Below are positions 1 through 11,219 of a stretch of 64,000 bases of DNA, piece by piece. Source of the DNA: Kordiimonadales bacterium (GTDB lineage: Bacteria > Pseudomonadota > Alphaproteobacteria > Sphingomonadales > Kordiimonadaceae). The stretch's first letter is position 1; every line of letters begins with the position of its first letter. A model generated the notes under the pieces. That model saw nothing but the letters and a program-made list of their open reading frames with translations. It had not been told where the DNA came from and did not search any database. The stretch covers positions 1 to 64,000 of the forward strand of contig WFTS01000149.1 in the NCBI GenBank assembly GCA_015485385.1, given 5' to 3'. A program made the position numbers and the translations under genes.

Positions 1-666
1 GCCCCAGGGTGGGCTAAATTTTTTCTTGGATTTACGTGCTTTTCCACCCTGTTTCTGGGGGTGATCAACCTCTACCCCCAACGGTTGCTGGGCATGTATA
101 CCGACGGCGCACGCATGCTGACCATATTTCGTGGCGGTAGAAAATTTGAAGAAATGTATGCGCAATTTGTACTCACCGGTTATTTATACGCTGACACCAA
201 ACCTACCGATTGGCCGCAAGCGCTGATAGAAACCCTAAGGGGCAGCGCGCAATTCAGCCCCGAATGGCGAGCGGGACAATATTACGATTATATGAAAGCA
301 AAATACCGGCAGGACTGGACGCTGGCTGAATGTCACCTTAATGCCGCTAGCCAAGACATCGACGACTTGCCGCAGATTATGAAAAACAGCTATATCTCTG
401 AACGGGCCTGTTTCCGCGCCGTGACGAATCACGAATTTGCGGCCGCCGCAGAAACCCTGAAGAGAACGGGCAAGGGCATGATGACTCAGCCGTATACTGC
501 GGCCATCTATAAAGCAATTATTAAGATTGCCAACGGCGAGCTACCGGCAGCAGAGGCCCACTTGCAAGACGCACAAACTGCAACCGAGAAAGCCATGTTT
601 AAGGGTATGGTCTCGCTGGCTTTGCAGGATATTGATATTTTACGCGCATATATGACAGCAAAATAA
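1..666 (+). CDS. C-terminal part of a membrane protein, probable site-2-protease (M50)-like; 5' end outside window
   Basis: Frame is open from base 1 (APGWAKFFLGFTCFSTLFLGVINLYPQRLLGMYTDGARML...). The NLxP...DGARML pattern resembles the C-terminal M50 motif. The listed GTG at 61 is probably internal. Confidence 0.5.
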   Translation, partial: APGWAKFFLGFTCFSTLFLGVINLYPQRLLGMYTDGARMLTIFRGGRKFEEMYAQFVLTGYLYADTKPTDWPQALIETLRGSAQFSPEWRAGQYYDYMKAKYRQDWTLAECHLNAASQDIDDLPQIMKNSYISERACFRAVTNHEFAAAAETLKRTGKGMMTQPYTAAIYKAIIKIANGELPAAEAHLQDAQTATEKAMFKGMVSLALQDIDILRAYMTAK

Positions 667-699
667 GCGACTTAACATAGAATTTTATCCTTATGCTTC

Positions 700-1737
700 T
701 CATTTAAGTTGCGCTTTGGCCCAACCGGCGGCGTCGCGCACAATGTCGCTGTCGTCGGCAAGCAAGCCTTCAATTGCAGGCAGGTGGCTTTTGTCGCCCG
801 AGTTGCCAATGGCGATCAATACGTTGCGAACAAAGCGGTCGCGGCCAATGCGCTTTATTGGACTGCCGGAGAAAACCTGCCGGAAATTGGCATCATCCAA
901 CCCCACCAGATCAGCAAGCATCGGCGCCCCCAGTTCGACACGCGCATGAAAGACCGCTTCGCTTGAGGCTTGGGCAAATTTATTCCAAGGGCAGGCGGCG
1001 AGGCAATCATCACAGCCATAAATCCGGTTACCCATAGCTTTGCGGAACTCCAAGGGGATCGGGCCTTTATGTTCAATTGTCAAATAGCTAATACAGCGCC
1101 CGGCATCAATCTGGTATGGGGCCGGGAAAGCATCGGTGGGGCAGGCATTAAGGCAGGCGGTGCAACTGCCGCATTGATCCCTGTGAGAAGTATTAGCGGG
1201 CAGGTCCATATCGGTATAAATTGCCCCCAAAAATAGCCAGCTCCCATACTGGGTTGAGACCATATTGGTGTGTTTTCCCTGCCAGCCCAATCCTGCCGAT
1301 GATGCCAATGGCTTTTCTGGAACCGGCGCGGTATCAACAAATACTTTTAGGTCGCAATTAAATTCACTGACCATCCAGCGGGCCAAAGCTTTCAGCCGCT
1401 TTTTAATAAGATCGTGATAATCTTTGCCGCGCGCATAAACCGAAATATTGGCGGTATTTTTATGGTCCAGCAGAAGACGCGGATCATTTTTTGGGCCGTA
1501 ATTTACGCCAAGCATAATCACCGAACGCGCATTTTCCCACAGTTGCTGTGGGTGTTCGCGCTGGTGCATGCGGTCAGCCAGCCAGTCAAGGGAGGCATGA
1601 CGGCCAAGTTTGATAAAATTACGAAAGCCTTCGATGACCTGTTCGCTGGTGACGGCGTCTGTTATGCCAAACTGGTCGAACCCAAGACTTAGTGCCTTGG
1701 CCTCAAGCTGAGCGCGGATGTCCCCGTCCGCAGCCAT
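700..1737 (-). CDS. queG: Epoxyqueuosine reductase QueG
   Basis: Two 4Fe-4S motifs (CGSCTACLNACP, CDDCLAACPWNKF), QueG-like N-terminus and C-terminal HEAT-like region. Confidence 0.93.
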   Translation of the reverse strand: MAADGDIRAQLEAKALSLGFDQFGITDAVTSEQVIEGFRNFIKLGRHASLDWLADRMHQREHPQQLWENARSVIMLGVNYGPKNDPRLLLDHKNTANISVYARGKDYHDLIKKRLKALARWMVSEFNCDLKVFVDTAPVPEKPLASSAGLGWQGKHTNMVSTQYGSWLFLGAIYTDMDLPANTSHRDQCGSCTACLNACPTDAFPAPYQIDAGRCISYLTIEHKGPIPLEFRKAMGNRIYGCDDCLAACPWNKFAQASSEAVFHARVELGAPMLADLVGLDDANFRQVFSGSPIKRIGRDRFVRNVLIAIGNSGDKSHLPAIEGLLADDSDIVRDAAGWAKAQLK

Positions 1738-1739
1738 GC

Positions 1740-2408
1740 TTAAAAATCCAGTTCAGAATAATGTTTGGAGGGCGCAAGGCCATTGATTTTATCGCTAAGC
1801 AACGCGCGAACCGACCGGCGTGATTTTACACGCATATACCAGTCTTTTACCTGCGGCCAATCCTGCCAATGGACGTTACCAAAATAATCAGCCACAGAAA
1901 TATGGGCCGCCGCCGCAGCGTCTGCCATGGTGAATTGTGGCCCCGCCAAATAGTGGCGCTGTTCGGCAAGGTGGGTGATATAATTCAAGTGTGTTTTCAT
2001 ATTATGGGCGGCGCACCGTATGGCTTCGCTATCGGGTTCGCCCATACCAAAAAAACGCTTGTATAGTTTTTCTGTCACCAAATGGCGCGTGACTTCGCTG
2101 CCTAATTTGGTGTGAAACCAGCCAACCAAGCGGCGAATTTCACAGCGTTCTTCCGCACCACCGATCAAGAGTGCAGGCTGAGGCATTATTTCTTCCAGAT
2201 ATTCTGCTATTGCCATCACGCCGGAATAAGCCTTGCCGTCATCCATCACCAAAACGGGCACTTCACCCGCCGGATTGAGAGTTAAAAAGGCCGTGCGGCG
2301 ATCCCATTCATTTTCGATGCGCAGAGTGAAATCTATACGCTTCTCCACAAGAAGCACACGCACAAAGCGGGCGGCTGGGCTAAGCCAGTGGTGGTATAAT
2401 ATTGGCAT
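1740..2408 (-). CDS. Glutathione S-transferase family protein
   Basis: Thioredoxin-fold N-terminus (ILYHHWLSPAARFVRVLLVEK...NPAGEVPVLVMDDG) and GST C-terminal helical domain. Confidence 0.88.
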   Translation of the reverse strand: MPILYHHWLSPAARFVRVLLVEKRIDFTLRIENEWDRRTAFLTLNPAGEVPVLVMDDGKAYSGVMAIAEYLEEIMPQPALLIGGAEERCEIRRLVGWFHTKLGSEVTRHLVTEKLYKRFFGMGEPDSEAIRCAAHNMKTHLNYITHLAEQRHYLAGPQFTMADAAAAAHISVADYFGNVHWQDWPQVKDWYMRVKSRRSVRALLSDKINGLAPSKHYSELDF

Positions 2409-2531
2409 AATGGTTTCTTGTTACCTCAAGTGACGTCGTGCGCCTAATACCAATTGAATGTGGTTGAAAATTATGCCGATTTTGAGACAAAAACAAAGGT
2501 CTGTGCCTTGGTATTTTCGCCTGCTTTATAC

Positions 2532-2560
2532 AAAAGGGCGACCAGTTGGCCGCCCTTTTT
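2532..2560. terminator. Rho-independent-type terminator hairpin
   Basis: AAAAGGGCG-accagttggc-CGCCCTTTTT just downstream of the acnA stop (minus strand). Confidence 0.7.
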
Positions 2561-2582
2561 GCTTCTAATTTAAGGTGCTTTT

Positions 2583-5264
2583 TTAAGCAGCAAGGCGGCG
2601 CAGCACATAATGCAGAATGCCGCCAGATTTATAATATTCGACTTCGTTTTCGGTGTCGATGCGGCAGAGGACCACAATTTCTTTAGTGGTGCCGTCGGCG
2701 TAGGTTACTTTGACATTCACATCCTGGCGCGCTGTGATGGTGCCGGCAATGCCTGTGATATCAAATGTTTCAGTGCCGACAAGGCCAAGGCTCTCGCGGC
2801 TGTCGCCTTCTTTGAACTGTAGCGGCAGGACGCCCATGCCCACCAAATTTGAACGGTGGATGCGCTCAAAGCTTTCAACCAGTACGGCCTTGACGCCAAG
2901 CAAATTGGTGCCTTTTGCAGCCCAGTCGCGTGACGAGCCCGTGCCGTATTCCTTGCCGCCCACAACCACCAAAGGTGTGCCAGCATCTTGGTATTTCATC
3001 GAGGCGTCATAGATGCTCATTACATCACCAGAGGGCTGGTGTGTTGTCCAGCCGCCTTCGGTGCCCGGCGCCATCAGATTGCGTAGCCGCACATTGGCGA
3101 AGGTGCCGCGCATCATCACCTGATGGTTGCCGCGCCGTGAGCCGTACGAGTTAAAATCTTTTTGTTCCACACCTTTTGACCGTAGATATTCCCCCGCAGG
3201 GCTATCCAGTTTGATTGCACCAGCCGGGCTGATATGATCGGTGGTGATACTGTCCCCCAGCAAAGCCAAGGGCCGAGCGCCAATAATATCGGCGGTATCT
3301 TCAACGGCATCGCCCATATGTTCAAAGTATGGTGGGTGCTGGATATAGGTGCTATCGTCGCTCCAAGCATAGGTTTTACCCTCAACAAGTGGCACAGCCT
3401 GCCATTCGGGTGTTCCCGTGAAAACGTCAGCATAGCGTTTGATAAACATTTCACGAGACAAGCTGTTATGAATTGCTTCATGAATTTCGGCATTGGTGGG
3501 CCAAAGGTCCCGCAGGAATACATCATTGCCATCACTGTCTTGGCCAAGTGGCTCTGTCGTGATGTCTATCTTTAAGGAACCAGCAAGCGCATAAGCAACC
3601 ACAAGCGGCGGTGAGGCAAGGTACGAGGCTTTGAGGTCTTGGCTCACGCGGCCTTCAAAGTTGCGGTTGCCCGACAAGACACTGGCGCACACCATCTGGT
3701 TTTCATTGATGGTTTTTGAAATTGGTGCAGCCAAGGGGCCAGAGTTGCCAATACAGGTGGTACAGCCGTAGCCAACAAGGTTAAAGCCAAGAGCATCTAG
3801 ATGCTCGGTCAGGCCCGCGCGGTCAAGATAGTCTGTGACAACCTGAGACCCCGGCGCCAGAGACGTTTTGACCCAAGGTTGAGTTTTCAAGCCGCGTTCG
3901 TTGGCCTTTTTGGCAACCAAACCGGCGGCGATTAAAACACTTGGGTTTGAAGTGTTGGTACAGCTTGTGATCGCCGCGATGCAAACATCACCGTGGTTGA
4001 GCGCATAATCAGCCCCTTCAACCGTATAATCTGTTAGATCATTTTCTTTGCCCGCTTTTGTCAGCACTTGATTGATAAAGGCATCTTTTGCGCTGTCTAG
4101 GTCTACCCGGTCTTGCGGGCGGCTTGGGCCTGCAAGCGCGGCTTTTACAGTTGAAATATCCAGAGACAGTGTTGTTGTATAAATGGGGTCGGGTGTTTCT
4201 GCCCCGCGCCACATGCCTTGCTCTTTGGCGTAGGCTTCCACGAGGGCAACGGTATCTTCGTCGCGGCCTGTGAACGTCAGGAAATCGAGCGTTTGTTGGG
4301 ACACGGGGAAAAAGCCGCATGTCGCGCCGTATTCAGGTGCCATGTTGGCGACGGTTGCTTGGTCAGCAAGGGTTAATTGGTCAAGACCGTCCCCGTAAAA
4401 TTCAACAAATTTTCCAACCACACCCAACTCGCGCAGCATTTCAACAACCCTGAGCACGAGGTCTGTTGCTGTGATGCCTTCCGCTAATTTGCCGGTTAAT
4501 TTAAACCCAACCACTTCGGGGATTAGCATGGAAACTGGCTGGCCAAGCATGGCCGCTTCGGCTTCGATACCGCCCACACCCCAACCAAGAACAGCAAGGC
4601 CGTTAATCATGGTGGTGTGGCTGTCTGTGCCAACACATGTATCCGGCAGAGCAATTGTGCGCCCGTCTACCTCGTTGGTCCATACTGTATCGGCGATATA
4701 TTCCAGATTCACTTGGTGGCAAATGCCGGTGCCGGGCGGGACAGCATTGAAATTATCAAAACTGGATTGTCCCCATTTTAGAAACTGATACCGTTCGGCG
4801 TTGCGCTGCATCTCAAGGTCAACATTTTGCTGGAAGGCAAGCTTGGTTCCAAATTTGTCTACCATTACAGAATGGTCGATCACCAAATCACACTGGGCCA
4901 AAGGATTGATCAATTCAGGATCCCCCCCCATTGTTTTCATTGCGTCGCGCATGGCGGCCAAATCAACAACAGCAGGCACGCCGGTGAAGTCCTGCATTAA
5001 AACCCGCGCGGGGCGGTAGGCAATCTCATGAGATATTTTTTGCTCTTTTTGCCAATCAGCCAGCGCCTGAATGTCTGCAGTTTTAACACTTACGCCATCT
5101 TCATAGCGCAAGAGATTTTCTAAAAGAACTTTCAATGTATAAGGCAGGCGGGATACATCCCCGATCTGGTCTTGGGCGGCCTTGAGGCTGAAATAATCAT
5201 ATTCTTTATCACCGACATTCAGTGTGCGGCGGGTTTTCAGCGTATCGTGTCCAACAGTTGCCAT
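2583..5264 (-). CDS. acnA: Aconitate hydratase AcnA
   Basis: Full-length aconitase family with SCTNTSNP and [12 protein letters not shown] motifs. Start set at ATG 5264 (MATVGHDTL), preceded by GGAGG; the listed 5327 start adds an unlikely leader. Confidence 0.96.
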   Translation of the reverse strand: MATVGHDTLKTRRTLNVGDKEYDYFSLKAAQDQIGDVSRLPYTLKVLLENLLRYEDGVSVKTADIQALADWQKEQKISHEIAYRPARVLMQDFTGVPAVVDLAAMRDAMKTMGGDPELINPLAQCDLVIDHSVMVDKFGTKLAFQQNVDLEMQRNAERYQFLKWGQSSFDNFNAVPPGTGICHQVNLEYIADTVWTNEVDGRTIALPDTCVGTDSHTTMINGLAVLGWGVGGIEAEAAMLGQPVSMLIPEVVGFKLTGKLAEGITATDLVLRVVEMLRELGVVGKFVEFYGDGLDQLTLADQATVANMAPEYGATCGFFPVSQQTLDFLTFTGRDEDTVALVEAYAKEQGMWRGAETPDPIYTTTLSLDISTVKAALAGPSRPQDRVDLDSAKDAFINQVLTKAGKENDLTDYTVEGADYALNHGDVCIAAITSCTNTSNPSVLIAAGLVAKKANERGLKTQPWVKTSLAPGSQVVTDYLDRAGLTEHLDALGFNLVGYGCTTCIGNSGPLAAPISKTINENQMVCASVLSGNRNFEGRVSQDLKASYLASPPLVVAYALAGSLKIDITTEPLGQDSDGNDVFLRDLWPTNAEIHEAIHNSLSREMFIKRYADVFTGTPEWQAVPLVEGKTYAWSDDSTYIQHPPYFEHMGDAVEDTADIIGARPLALLGDSITTDHISPAGAIKLDSPAGEYLRSKGVEQKDFNSYGSRRGNHQVMMRGTFANVRLRNLMAPGTEGGWTTHQPSGDVMSIYDASMKYQDAGTPLVVVGGKEYGTGSSRDWAAKGTNLLGVKAVLVESFERIHRSNLVGMGVLPLQFKEGDSRESLGLVGTETFDITGIAGTITARQDVNVKVTYADGTTKEIVVLCRIDTENEVEYYKSGGILHYVLRRLAA

Positions 5265-5470
5265 GAGAGGGGAGCCTCCTGATAAAGGGTTGAAGAAACC
5301 ACAGTGACCAAGTTGCTGGGGGAGCAAGCAAGCCTGCGGTTAACCTATTGAATTTCTTACGGGCGTTATGACGCAAAGACGCCAAAATTGCAACAATCTA
5401 ACCCTAATTAATTCATGATTACGCCTTATTTCTCCCTGATGATCACTGTGTCAGAATAAGGAAAAGACCG

Positions 5471-5575
5471 ATGGCAGATTTTACAAGTGTGGATTTACTG
5501 GTTGCTATTATGCTGTGTGTTATCGCAGCCGCAGGCATTGCCCATAGCCTCAACCAAGCGGGCCGCCACTTTTAA
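5471..5575 (+). CDS. Candidate single-pass membrane microprotein (34 aa)
   Basis: ATG ORF MADFTSVDLLVAIMLCVIAAAGIAHSLNQAGRHF with an AAGGAAA upstream. Not in the supplied ORF list (too short). Confidence 0.4.
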   Translation: MADFTSVDLLVAIMLCVIAAAGIAHSLNQAGRHF

Positions 5576-5616
5576 ATCAGGGGCAGGCATCCATTAAGTA
5601 TGAGATAAGCGTCCAT

Positions 5617-5647
5617 ATAAAAGGCCCCTTTTACAGAGGCCTTTTAT
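5617..5647. terminator. Bidirectional terminator hairpin
   Basis: ATAAAAGGCC...GGCCTTTTAT inverted repeat between the convergent microprotein ORF and S9 peptidase. Confidence 0.65.
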
Positions 5648-5663
5648 GAGTGTTTTTCTTGAT

Positions 5664-7727
5664 TTACTGTGTGGCGGTTTCACTTTTTGGCGTGTGCTCG
5701 TCGAACCATTTGCGAATATAAAGTTGGGTTCGCATGAAGTTGGACGGGATGCTGCCTGTGCCGTGAAATTCCCCGCGCATTGGGATCAGCATTGTCGGCA
5801 CACCGAGCAGTTTCAGGGCGCCGTAATATTCTTCCGCCTGACTTAACGGTGTGCGCAGGTCTTTGTCACCGGTCATCAGCAGAACCGGTGTTTTCACATT
5901 ACCCACATGCATGATAGGCGAATGTTCCAGCCATTTTGTCGGGTCATCCCAAAAGCGTGGGCGGAAGAAATTAGAGGCCCAGCCCGCAACGTCGGTGGTG
6001 TTCGCCATTGAGATCCAATTTGTAACAGGGCAGCGAGCAACGGCCGCCTTGAAACGGTCTGTTTGCCCGACAATCCATGTGGTGAGCACGCCGCCACCCG
6101 AGCAGCCTTCAACATACATACGGGCCTCGTCCACAAAGCCTTTGCCGACAGCAGTATCCACACCTGCCATCAGGTCGGCATAGTCGCGTTTACCAGGGTA
6201 CATGTCTTGGATTGCGTTCGCAAAGGCCATGCCGTAGCCCGTTGACCCGCGCGGGTTGGTATAAAGCACCACATATCCATTTGCTGCTTGTTCAAGCCTT
6301 GCGAAGCTAAAACCTGCATTATACATAGCGTGCGGTCCACCGTGGATGGAAAGATACAAAGGATATTTTTTGCTGGCGTCAAAGGATGGCGGCTTTAAAA
6401 TCCAGCCCTGCACACGTGTATCTTCCGTGGAGGTGTACCAAATTTCTTCTACACTGCCGAAATCTTTTCGAGCAAATATATCTGCATTCACATCGGTTAA
6501 TTCAGCCAGCTTGCTGCCGTCTTTGATGTTAAAGCGCACAATATCACGCGGGTTTGTAAAGCTTTCCAGCGTGCCAACGGCGATGCCGTTGTTGCTGATA
6601 TTTGAATAGCGTAGCACCTGCATACCTTGGGTGATGGCTTTCACCTTCGCCTTCATCGAAGCATGGTAGGTATTGACGGACCCTTCTTTCGAGAGTGTAA
6701 AATATACACCGCGCCCGCCTTTGGCCCACGTTAGCGCGCTAGGGCTATCAGCTAGGTTGTTCGCGATTATATGTTTGTTGCTGCCGTCGGCATTCATGGT
6801 CCAGATATCGGCGAAAGGCGCTGTGCGGTCCCATGCTGACACGCCTGAATAGGTTATTTTTTTGCCGTCCGGAGAAAAAACTGGCCCAGTCCAAAAACCT
6901 TTGCCGTCTGTGAGCGCTTCAATGGCCCCGCTTGTGACATCCACTGTGTAGATATGGGCTGTGAAAAAATTCATTTCCCAGTCAGCATTTTTGTTGCCGT
7001 CGAAGGCTATTTTCTTCCCGTCTGGCGACCAACTTAGGCTGGCAGGCGTTGCAATGGCCCCGATTCGGCGCGCCCCCACATTCCAGTTTCCTTTGGTAAG
7101 CTGGCGTGGTGTACCGCCTTCGGCTGGCACAATGAACAAATGGTCGCGCTGGTCATTATATGACCCAACCCGGTCCTGCCTATAATGATAGGTGTCGATA
7201 ATCTCGGGGTTTGAAGTCCATTTGGCGCCTCTGGGGCGTGCGGGTAATTTTACCGTCCATTTGGTTGGGTGCGGGATGCGGGCAACAAAAGCAATTTGGC
7301 TGCTATCAGGTGACCAAATCATGCCGCGTGACCGTAAAGTTCCGCGTGTTATTTGGGTAGTTGCGCCCTCGGCATCCATCCAGCGCACAAAAATCTGTGG
7401 TTTTTTATTCTCGTCCAGCTGCACATAGGCGATGCGGCTTCCGTCTGGCGACCAACGTGCCCCAAAACCCTTCACCAATTGGCGATTTTTACTGCCGTCT
7501 GCATTCATGATCCACAGAGTATTGGCCCGGCGGTCTTTCATTTTATCGACCCAGCCTCGGGTATAGATAATTTGTTTGCCGTCGGGTGAAATTTGCGGCC
7601 CGGCGACGGTTTCAAAATCTAAAAATTCCGATAATTTCAGTGTGTTTATGGTGCTATCAGCGTGTGCTGATACTGGTGCCCAAGCCAGCAAACACACAGC
7701 GGCAAATAAACGTAAAGCGTATCCCAT
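5664..7727 (-). CDS. S9 family peptidase (prolyl oligopeptidase / DPP-like), secreted
   Basis: WD40-like TolB repeats (SPDGKKI...) and catalytic GCSGGG; signal peptide from MGYALRLFAAVCLLAWAPVSAHA. ORF may begin at 7754. Confidence 0.92.
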   Translation of the reverse strand: MGYALRLFAAVCLLAWAPVSAHADSTINTLKLSEFLDFETVAGPQISPDGKQIIYTRGWVDKMKDRRANTLWIMNADGSKNRQLVKGFGARWSPDGSRIAYVQLDENKKPQIFVRWMDAEGATTQITRGTLRSRGMIWSPDSSQIAFVARIPHPTKWTVKLPARPRGAKWTSNPEIIDTYHYRQDRVGSYNDQRDHLFIVPAEGGTPRQLTKGNWNVGARRIGAIATPASLSWSPDGKKIAFDGNKNADWEMNFFTAHIYTVDVTSGAIEALTDGKGFWTGPVFSPDGKKITYSGVSAWDRTAPFADIWTMNADGSNKHIIANNLADSPSALTWAKGGRGVYFTLSKEGSVNTYHASMKAKVKAITQGMQVLRYSNISNNGIAVGTLESFTNPRDIVRFNIKDGSKLAELTDVNADIFARKDFGSVEEIWYTSTEDTRVQGWILKPPSFDASKKYPLYLSIHGGPHAMYNAGFSFARLEQAANGYVVLYTNPRGSTGYGMAFANAIQDMYPGKRDYADLMAGVDTAVGKGFVDEARMYVEGCSGGGVLTTWIVGQTDRFKAAVARCPVTNWISMANTTDVAGWASNFFRPRFWDDPTKWLEHSPIMHVGNVKTPVLLMTGDKDLRTPLSQAEEYYGALKLLGVPTMLIPMRGEFHGTGSIPSNFMRTQLYIRKWFDEHTPKSETATQ

Positions 7728-7896
7728 GATGTCCCCCTGTTTGCATATTTTCATCCTGCGATGGTTGGCAGGAAGTATGAATATTTTATACCTTGGCCGC
7801 CCTTTTGGGTTTTGTCACGCAAAACCAAAGCGCACGCGATTTTGTGATAGGGACCCGGTTTTACATATTTGGGTTTGGGGGGGCTTTAAGTTGGGC

Positions 7897-8163
7897 TTAA
7901 TCAGGTAGGCTTGCTTTGATTGCGAGCGCATGAATTTTGCTCGCTAATTCTTCTTTTAAGGCAGTCATTACCAGCCGTTGTTGTGCAACCCGAGATTTTC
8001 CGCGAAAAGCTTCGGCTTTGATTACCACAGTGAAATGGCTTTCCCCTGACCCATCATGGCCAGCGTGCCCCCGGTGATTTTCACTATCGTTTATCACCTC
8101 AAGAAAAGTCGGCATTAGTGCTGTAGTGAGTTTATGTTTGATCGTCTTAGTGACTTCGCTCAT
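7897..8163 (-). CDS. bolA: BolA family protein
   Basis: BolA fold sequence (SHFTVVIKAEAFRGKSRVAQQRLVMTAL). Confidence 0.88.
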   Translation of the reverse strand: MSEVTKTIKHKLTTALMPTFLEVINDSENHRGHAGHDGSGESHFTVVIKAEAFRGKSRVAQQRLVMTALKEELASKIHALAIKASLPD

Positions 8164-8310
8164 GATCGCCTTACTTTCAATAATATAGAAACATACGCTT
8201 GCAGCAGTTGCTGCTTCTGGTAAACGACTTAATTCCTTATTATATAGAGGATCAAGTCAGTAGGGTGCGTATTTTTTTAAAGTGCACCCCAAAAGTTAAG
8301 AGGTTGTCCC

Positions 8311-9306
8311 ATGACCGCACAAGCGGCTGATACATTACCCAGTTTGAACCTGCCGGAAGAAACCGTTTCTGTGCGGGATACCTTTGGCATTGACGTGGAC
8401 ATGCAAGTGCCTGCTTTCAGTGAGCGCACCGAGCATGTGCCAGAATTTGACAGCGCTTATGTGTTTGACCACGATACCACGCTCGCAATTTTGGCAGGAT
8501 TTAGCCATAACCGCAGGGTGATGATCCAAGGGTATCACGGCACAGGAAAGTCTACCCATATCGAACAAGTGGCAGCGCGGCTCAATTGGCCCACGGTCCG
8601 GATCAATCTGGATAGCCATATCAGTCGGATCGATTTAGTTGGCAAAGACGCCATTGTCGTTCGGGACGGCAAGCAGATTACCGAATTTCAAGAGGGCATG
8701 TTGCCGTGGGCGCTTCAAAGCCCCACCGCGCTGGTATTTGATGAATATGACGCTGGCCGTCCAGACGTAATGTTCGTGATCCAGCGTATACTGGAAGTAG
8801 AAGGTAAGTTGACACTGTTAGACCAAAACCGTGTGATTAGGCCGCACCCTGCATTCCGCATTTTTGCAACAGCCAATACGGTCGGCCTTGGCGATACCAC
8901 CGGTTTGTATCACGGAACGCAGCAGATCAACCAAGGCCAGATGGATCGCTGGAATATTGTCGCAACATTGAATTATCTGCCGCACGCGACCGAGACAAAA
9001 ATCATGTTGGCCAAAGAACCCGCCTATAATACCGAGGAAGGCCGTAAGGTGATTGAAAACATGGTGCGCGTTGCAGATTTATCGCGCACGGGCTTTATGG
9101 CGGGTGACATATCCACCGTGATGAGCCCAAGGACTGTGCTGACATGGGCACAAAATGCCGCGATTTTTGGGGATGTCGGCTTTGGTTTTCAAGTTAGCTT
9201 TCTCAATAAATGTGATGAAGCAGAACGGGCAATTGTTGCGGAATATTACCAGCGCTCTTTTGGTGTAGACCTGAAAGAAAGTGGTTCAAACCTACTTGTT
9301 GGCTGA
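8311..9306 (+). CDS. cobS: Cobaltochelatase subunit CobS (AAA+ ATPase)
   Basis: Walker [10 protein letters not shown]; CobS-like N-terminus; followed directly by cobT. Confidence 0.93.
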   Translation: MTAQAADTLPSLNLPEETVSVRDTFGIDVDMQVPAFSERTEHVPEFDSAYVFDHDTTLAILAGFSHNRRVMIQGYHGTGKSTHIEQVAARLNWPTVRINLDSHISRIDLVGKDAIVVRDGKQITEFQEGMLPWALQSPTALVFDEYDAGRPDVMFVIQRILEVEGKLTLLDQNRVIRPHPAFRIFATANTVGLGDTTGLYHGTQQINQGQMDRWNIVATLNYLPHATETKIMLAKEPAYNTEEGRKVIENMVRVADLSRTGFMAGDISTVMSPRTVLTWAQNAAIFGDVGFGFQVSFLNKCDEAERAIVAEYYQRSFGVDLKESGSNLLVG

Positions 9307-9333
9307 TGAAACCTCCACAAAGGACCGTGCGCT

Positions 9334-11193
9334 GTGGCAGAAAGTAGCCAGAAAAACCGTGAGATTTTTGAGCAAGCAATTGGCTGTGCAACTCGCGCTG
9401 TTGCTGGCGATCCTTCGCTTGAGGTGAGCTTCACTGCCGATGTGCCGGGCCTGAAAGACGGTGAAGCGCGTGTACCGCATTTGCCTCATAAAATTACCAA
9501 AGAGGGCATTGCCGAATTACGTGGTCAGGCGGATGCCTACGCGCTTAAACACAGATACCACAGTGAAACGCTTCACAAAAAGCTTGCGCCAACAGGCCAT
9601 TTGTCGCGAGCTATTTTTGACGGTGTTGAAATGGCGCGGGTTGAAGCCATCGGTGCGCGCCAGATGGACGGCACCAAGGCAAACCTCGCGGTCCTTGAAC
9701 AAAAACGCGCCCTAGAGGCAGGGCTGTCACGACCATCTGACGATGAACATGGCCGTTTGGCAGATGTAATGCGGCTGATGGTACGGGAACGCCTTACCGG
9801 AGAGGCCGCACCTGAAGAAGCCGCGCTTGCGGTGGAAGGCCAACGCAAATGGCTTGAAGAAAGTGTTGGGCACTTACTTGATACGCTTGGTGATAAAGTT
9901 GAAGATCAGCGCGCTTTGTCAGTGATTAGCCGCAGCATCATCTCGCATTTGCTTGGGGACGGTGAGGGCGATCAAATTGATCCTGAGGATCAAAAGACAA
10001 ACCCCGATGATGGCGAGGGCGATGCCGCAAACGAACCCGACAATAGCGACGCTGATGACGGCAGCGGGGACAGCGATACATCACAAAGCAGTGAAGACAG
10101 CGACGGTGAAAATGCCGATGATGATGCCGCCTCCGATGCCGCGCAAGACGAGATTGAAGATAGCGATGCAGATGCTGGCGAAGGCAAGCACGAAGGTGCG
10201 GTCCCGTGGCGACCAAACCGGCCCTTAGACCAATTGCCGGATGCAGGCTTTTACCAAATTTTCGCGCAAGAATTTGACGAAGTGATCAAAGCCGAGGAAC
10301 TGTGTGATACCGAAGAATTAGAGCGACTGCGGAAATATCTTGATCAACAGATGGCGCATTTATCGGGTGCTGTGTCCAAACTTGCTAATCGCTTACAGCG
10401 CCGCCTTTTGGCTCAGCAGCGGCGTCACTGGAACTTTGATTTGGAAGAAGGCGTTTTAGATGCCGGACGGCTATCGCGAGTGGTCACTGATCCTTTGCGA
10501 CCACTGTCGTATAAGGTCGAATCAGAAACGGAATTTAAAGATACAGTTGTTACGCTGCTTTTGGATAATTCCGGGTCTATGCGCGGACGGCCTATTTCCA
10601 TCGCTGCGATTTCGGCGGATATTTTATCGCGCACCCTAGAGCGCTGCGGCGTGAAAGTAGAAATTCTTGGTTTTACCACCAAAGCTTGGAAAGGGGGGCA
10701 AAGCCGTGAAAAATGGCTGCAAGCAGGCAGGCCTCAAAAGCCAGGGCGGCTGAATGATCTACGCCACATCATCTATAAAACCGCAGACAGCCCATGGCGG
10801 CGTGCGCGCCGGAACTTAGGCTTGATGATGCGTGAAGGGCTTTTGAAGGAAAATATTGATGGTGAGGCCTTAATGTGGGCGCATAATCGTTTGATGGCCC
10901 GCTCGGAAGAGCGCCGCATATTAATGGTAATCTCAGATGGTGCGCCAGTGGACGACAGTACATTATCTGTAAATTCAGGTACATATTTGGAAAATCACTT
11001 ACGGCAAGTCATAAAATGGATAGAATTACGCTCCCCCGTTGAGTTGATCGCGATTGGCATCGGCCATGATGTTACCCGCTATTATCAGCAAGCGGTCACC
11101 ATTTTAGATGCCGAACAGTTGGGCGGAGCAATGACCGAACAATTGGCAGAATTATTTGCTGAAACCATACCTAAACCCCGTAGGATAGGCTGA
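9334..11193 (+). CDS. cobT: Cobaltochelatase subunit CobT
   Basis: Acidic Asp/Glu-rich linker then VWA/MIDAS domain ([14 protein letters not shown]). Confidence 0.93.
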   Translation: MAESSQKNREIFEQAIGCATRAVAGDPSLEVSFTADVPGLKDGEARVPHLPHKITKEGIAELRGQADAYALKHRYHSETLHKKLAPTGHLSRAIFDGVEMARVEAIGARQMDGTKANLAVLEQKRALEAGLSRPSDDEHGRLADVMRLMVRERLTGEAAPEEAALAVEGQRKWLEESVGHLLDTLGDKVEDQRALSVISRSIISHLLGDGEGDQIDPEDQKTNPDDGEGDAANEPDNSDADDGSGDSDTSQSSEDSDGENADDDAASDAAQDEIEDSDADAGEGKHEGAVPWRPNRPLDQLPDAGFYQIFAQEFDEVIKAEELCDTEELERLRKYLDQQMAHLSGAVSKLANRLQRRLLAQQRRHWNFDLEEGVLDAGRLSRVVTDPLRPLSYKVESETEFKDTVVTLLLDNSGSMRGRPISIAAISADILSRTLERCGVKVEILGFTTKAWKGGQSREKWLQAGRPQKPGRLNDLRHIIYKTADSPWRRARRNLGLMMREGLLKENIDGEALMWAHNRLMARSEERRILMVISDGAPVDDSTLSVNSGTYLENHLRQVIKWIELRSPVELIAIGIGHDVTRYYQQAVTILDAEQLGGAMTEQLAELFAETIPKPRRIG

Positions 11194-11219
11194 GATGCCT
11201 GAATGGAAATTTTAAAGAT

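Noticed and set aside
5265-5327. N-terminal extension of AcnA from the ORF track
   Set aside because: A well-placed GGAGG precedes the internal ATG at 5264, and the extension lacks aconitase similarity.
9938-10228. Overlapping ORFs rich in Arg/His or Ser/Ala in both strands
   Set aside because: Shadow ORFs produced by the repetitive Asp/Glu codons of the CobT acidic linker.
8311-11193. CobS/CobT pair as a MoxR-VWA defence or chaperone system
   Set aside because: Sequence and the acidic-linker VWA architecture match the aerobic cobaltochelatase subunits, and the bolA/rpmB neighbourhood is ordinary for Alphaproteobacteria.
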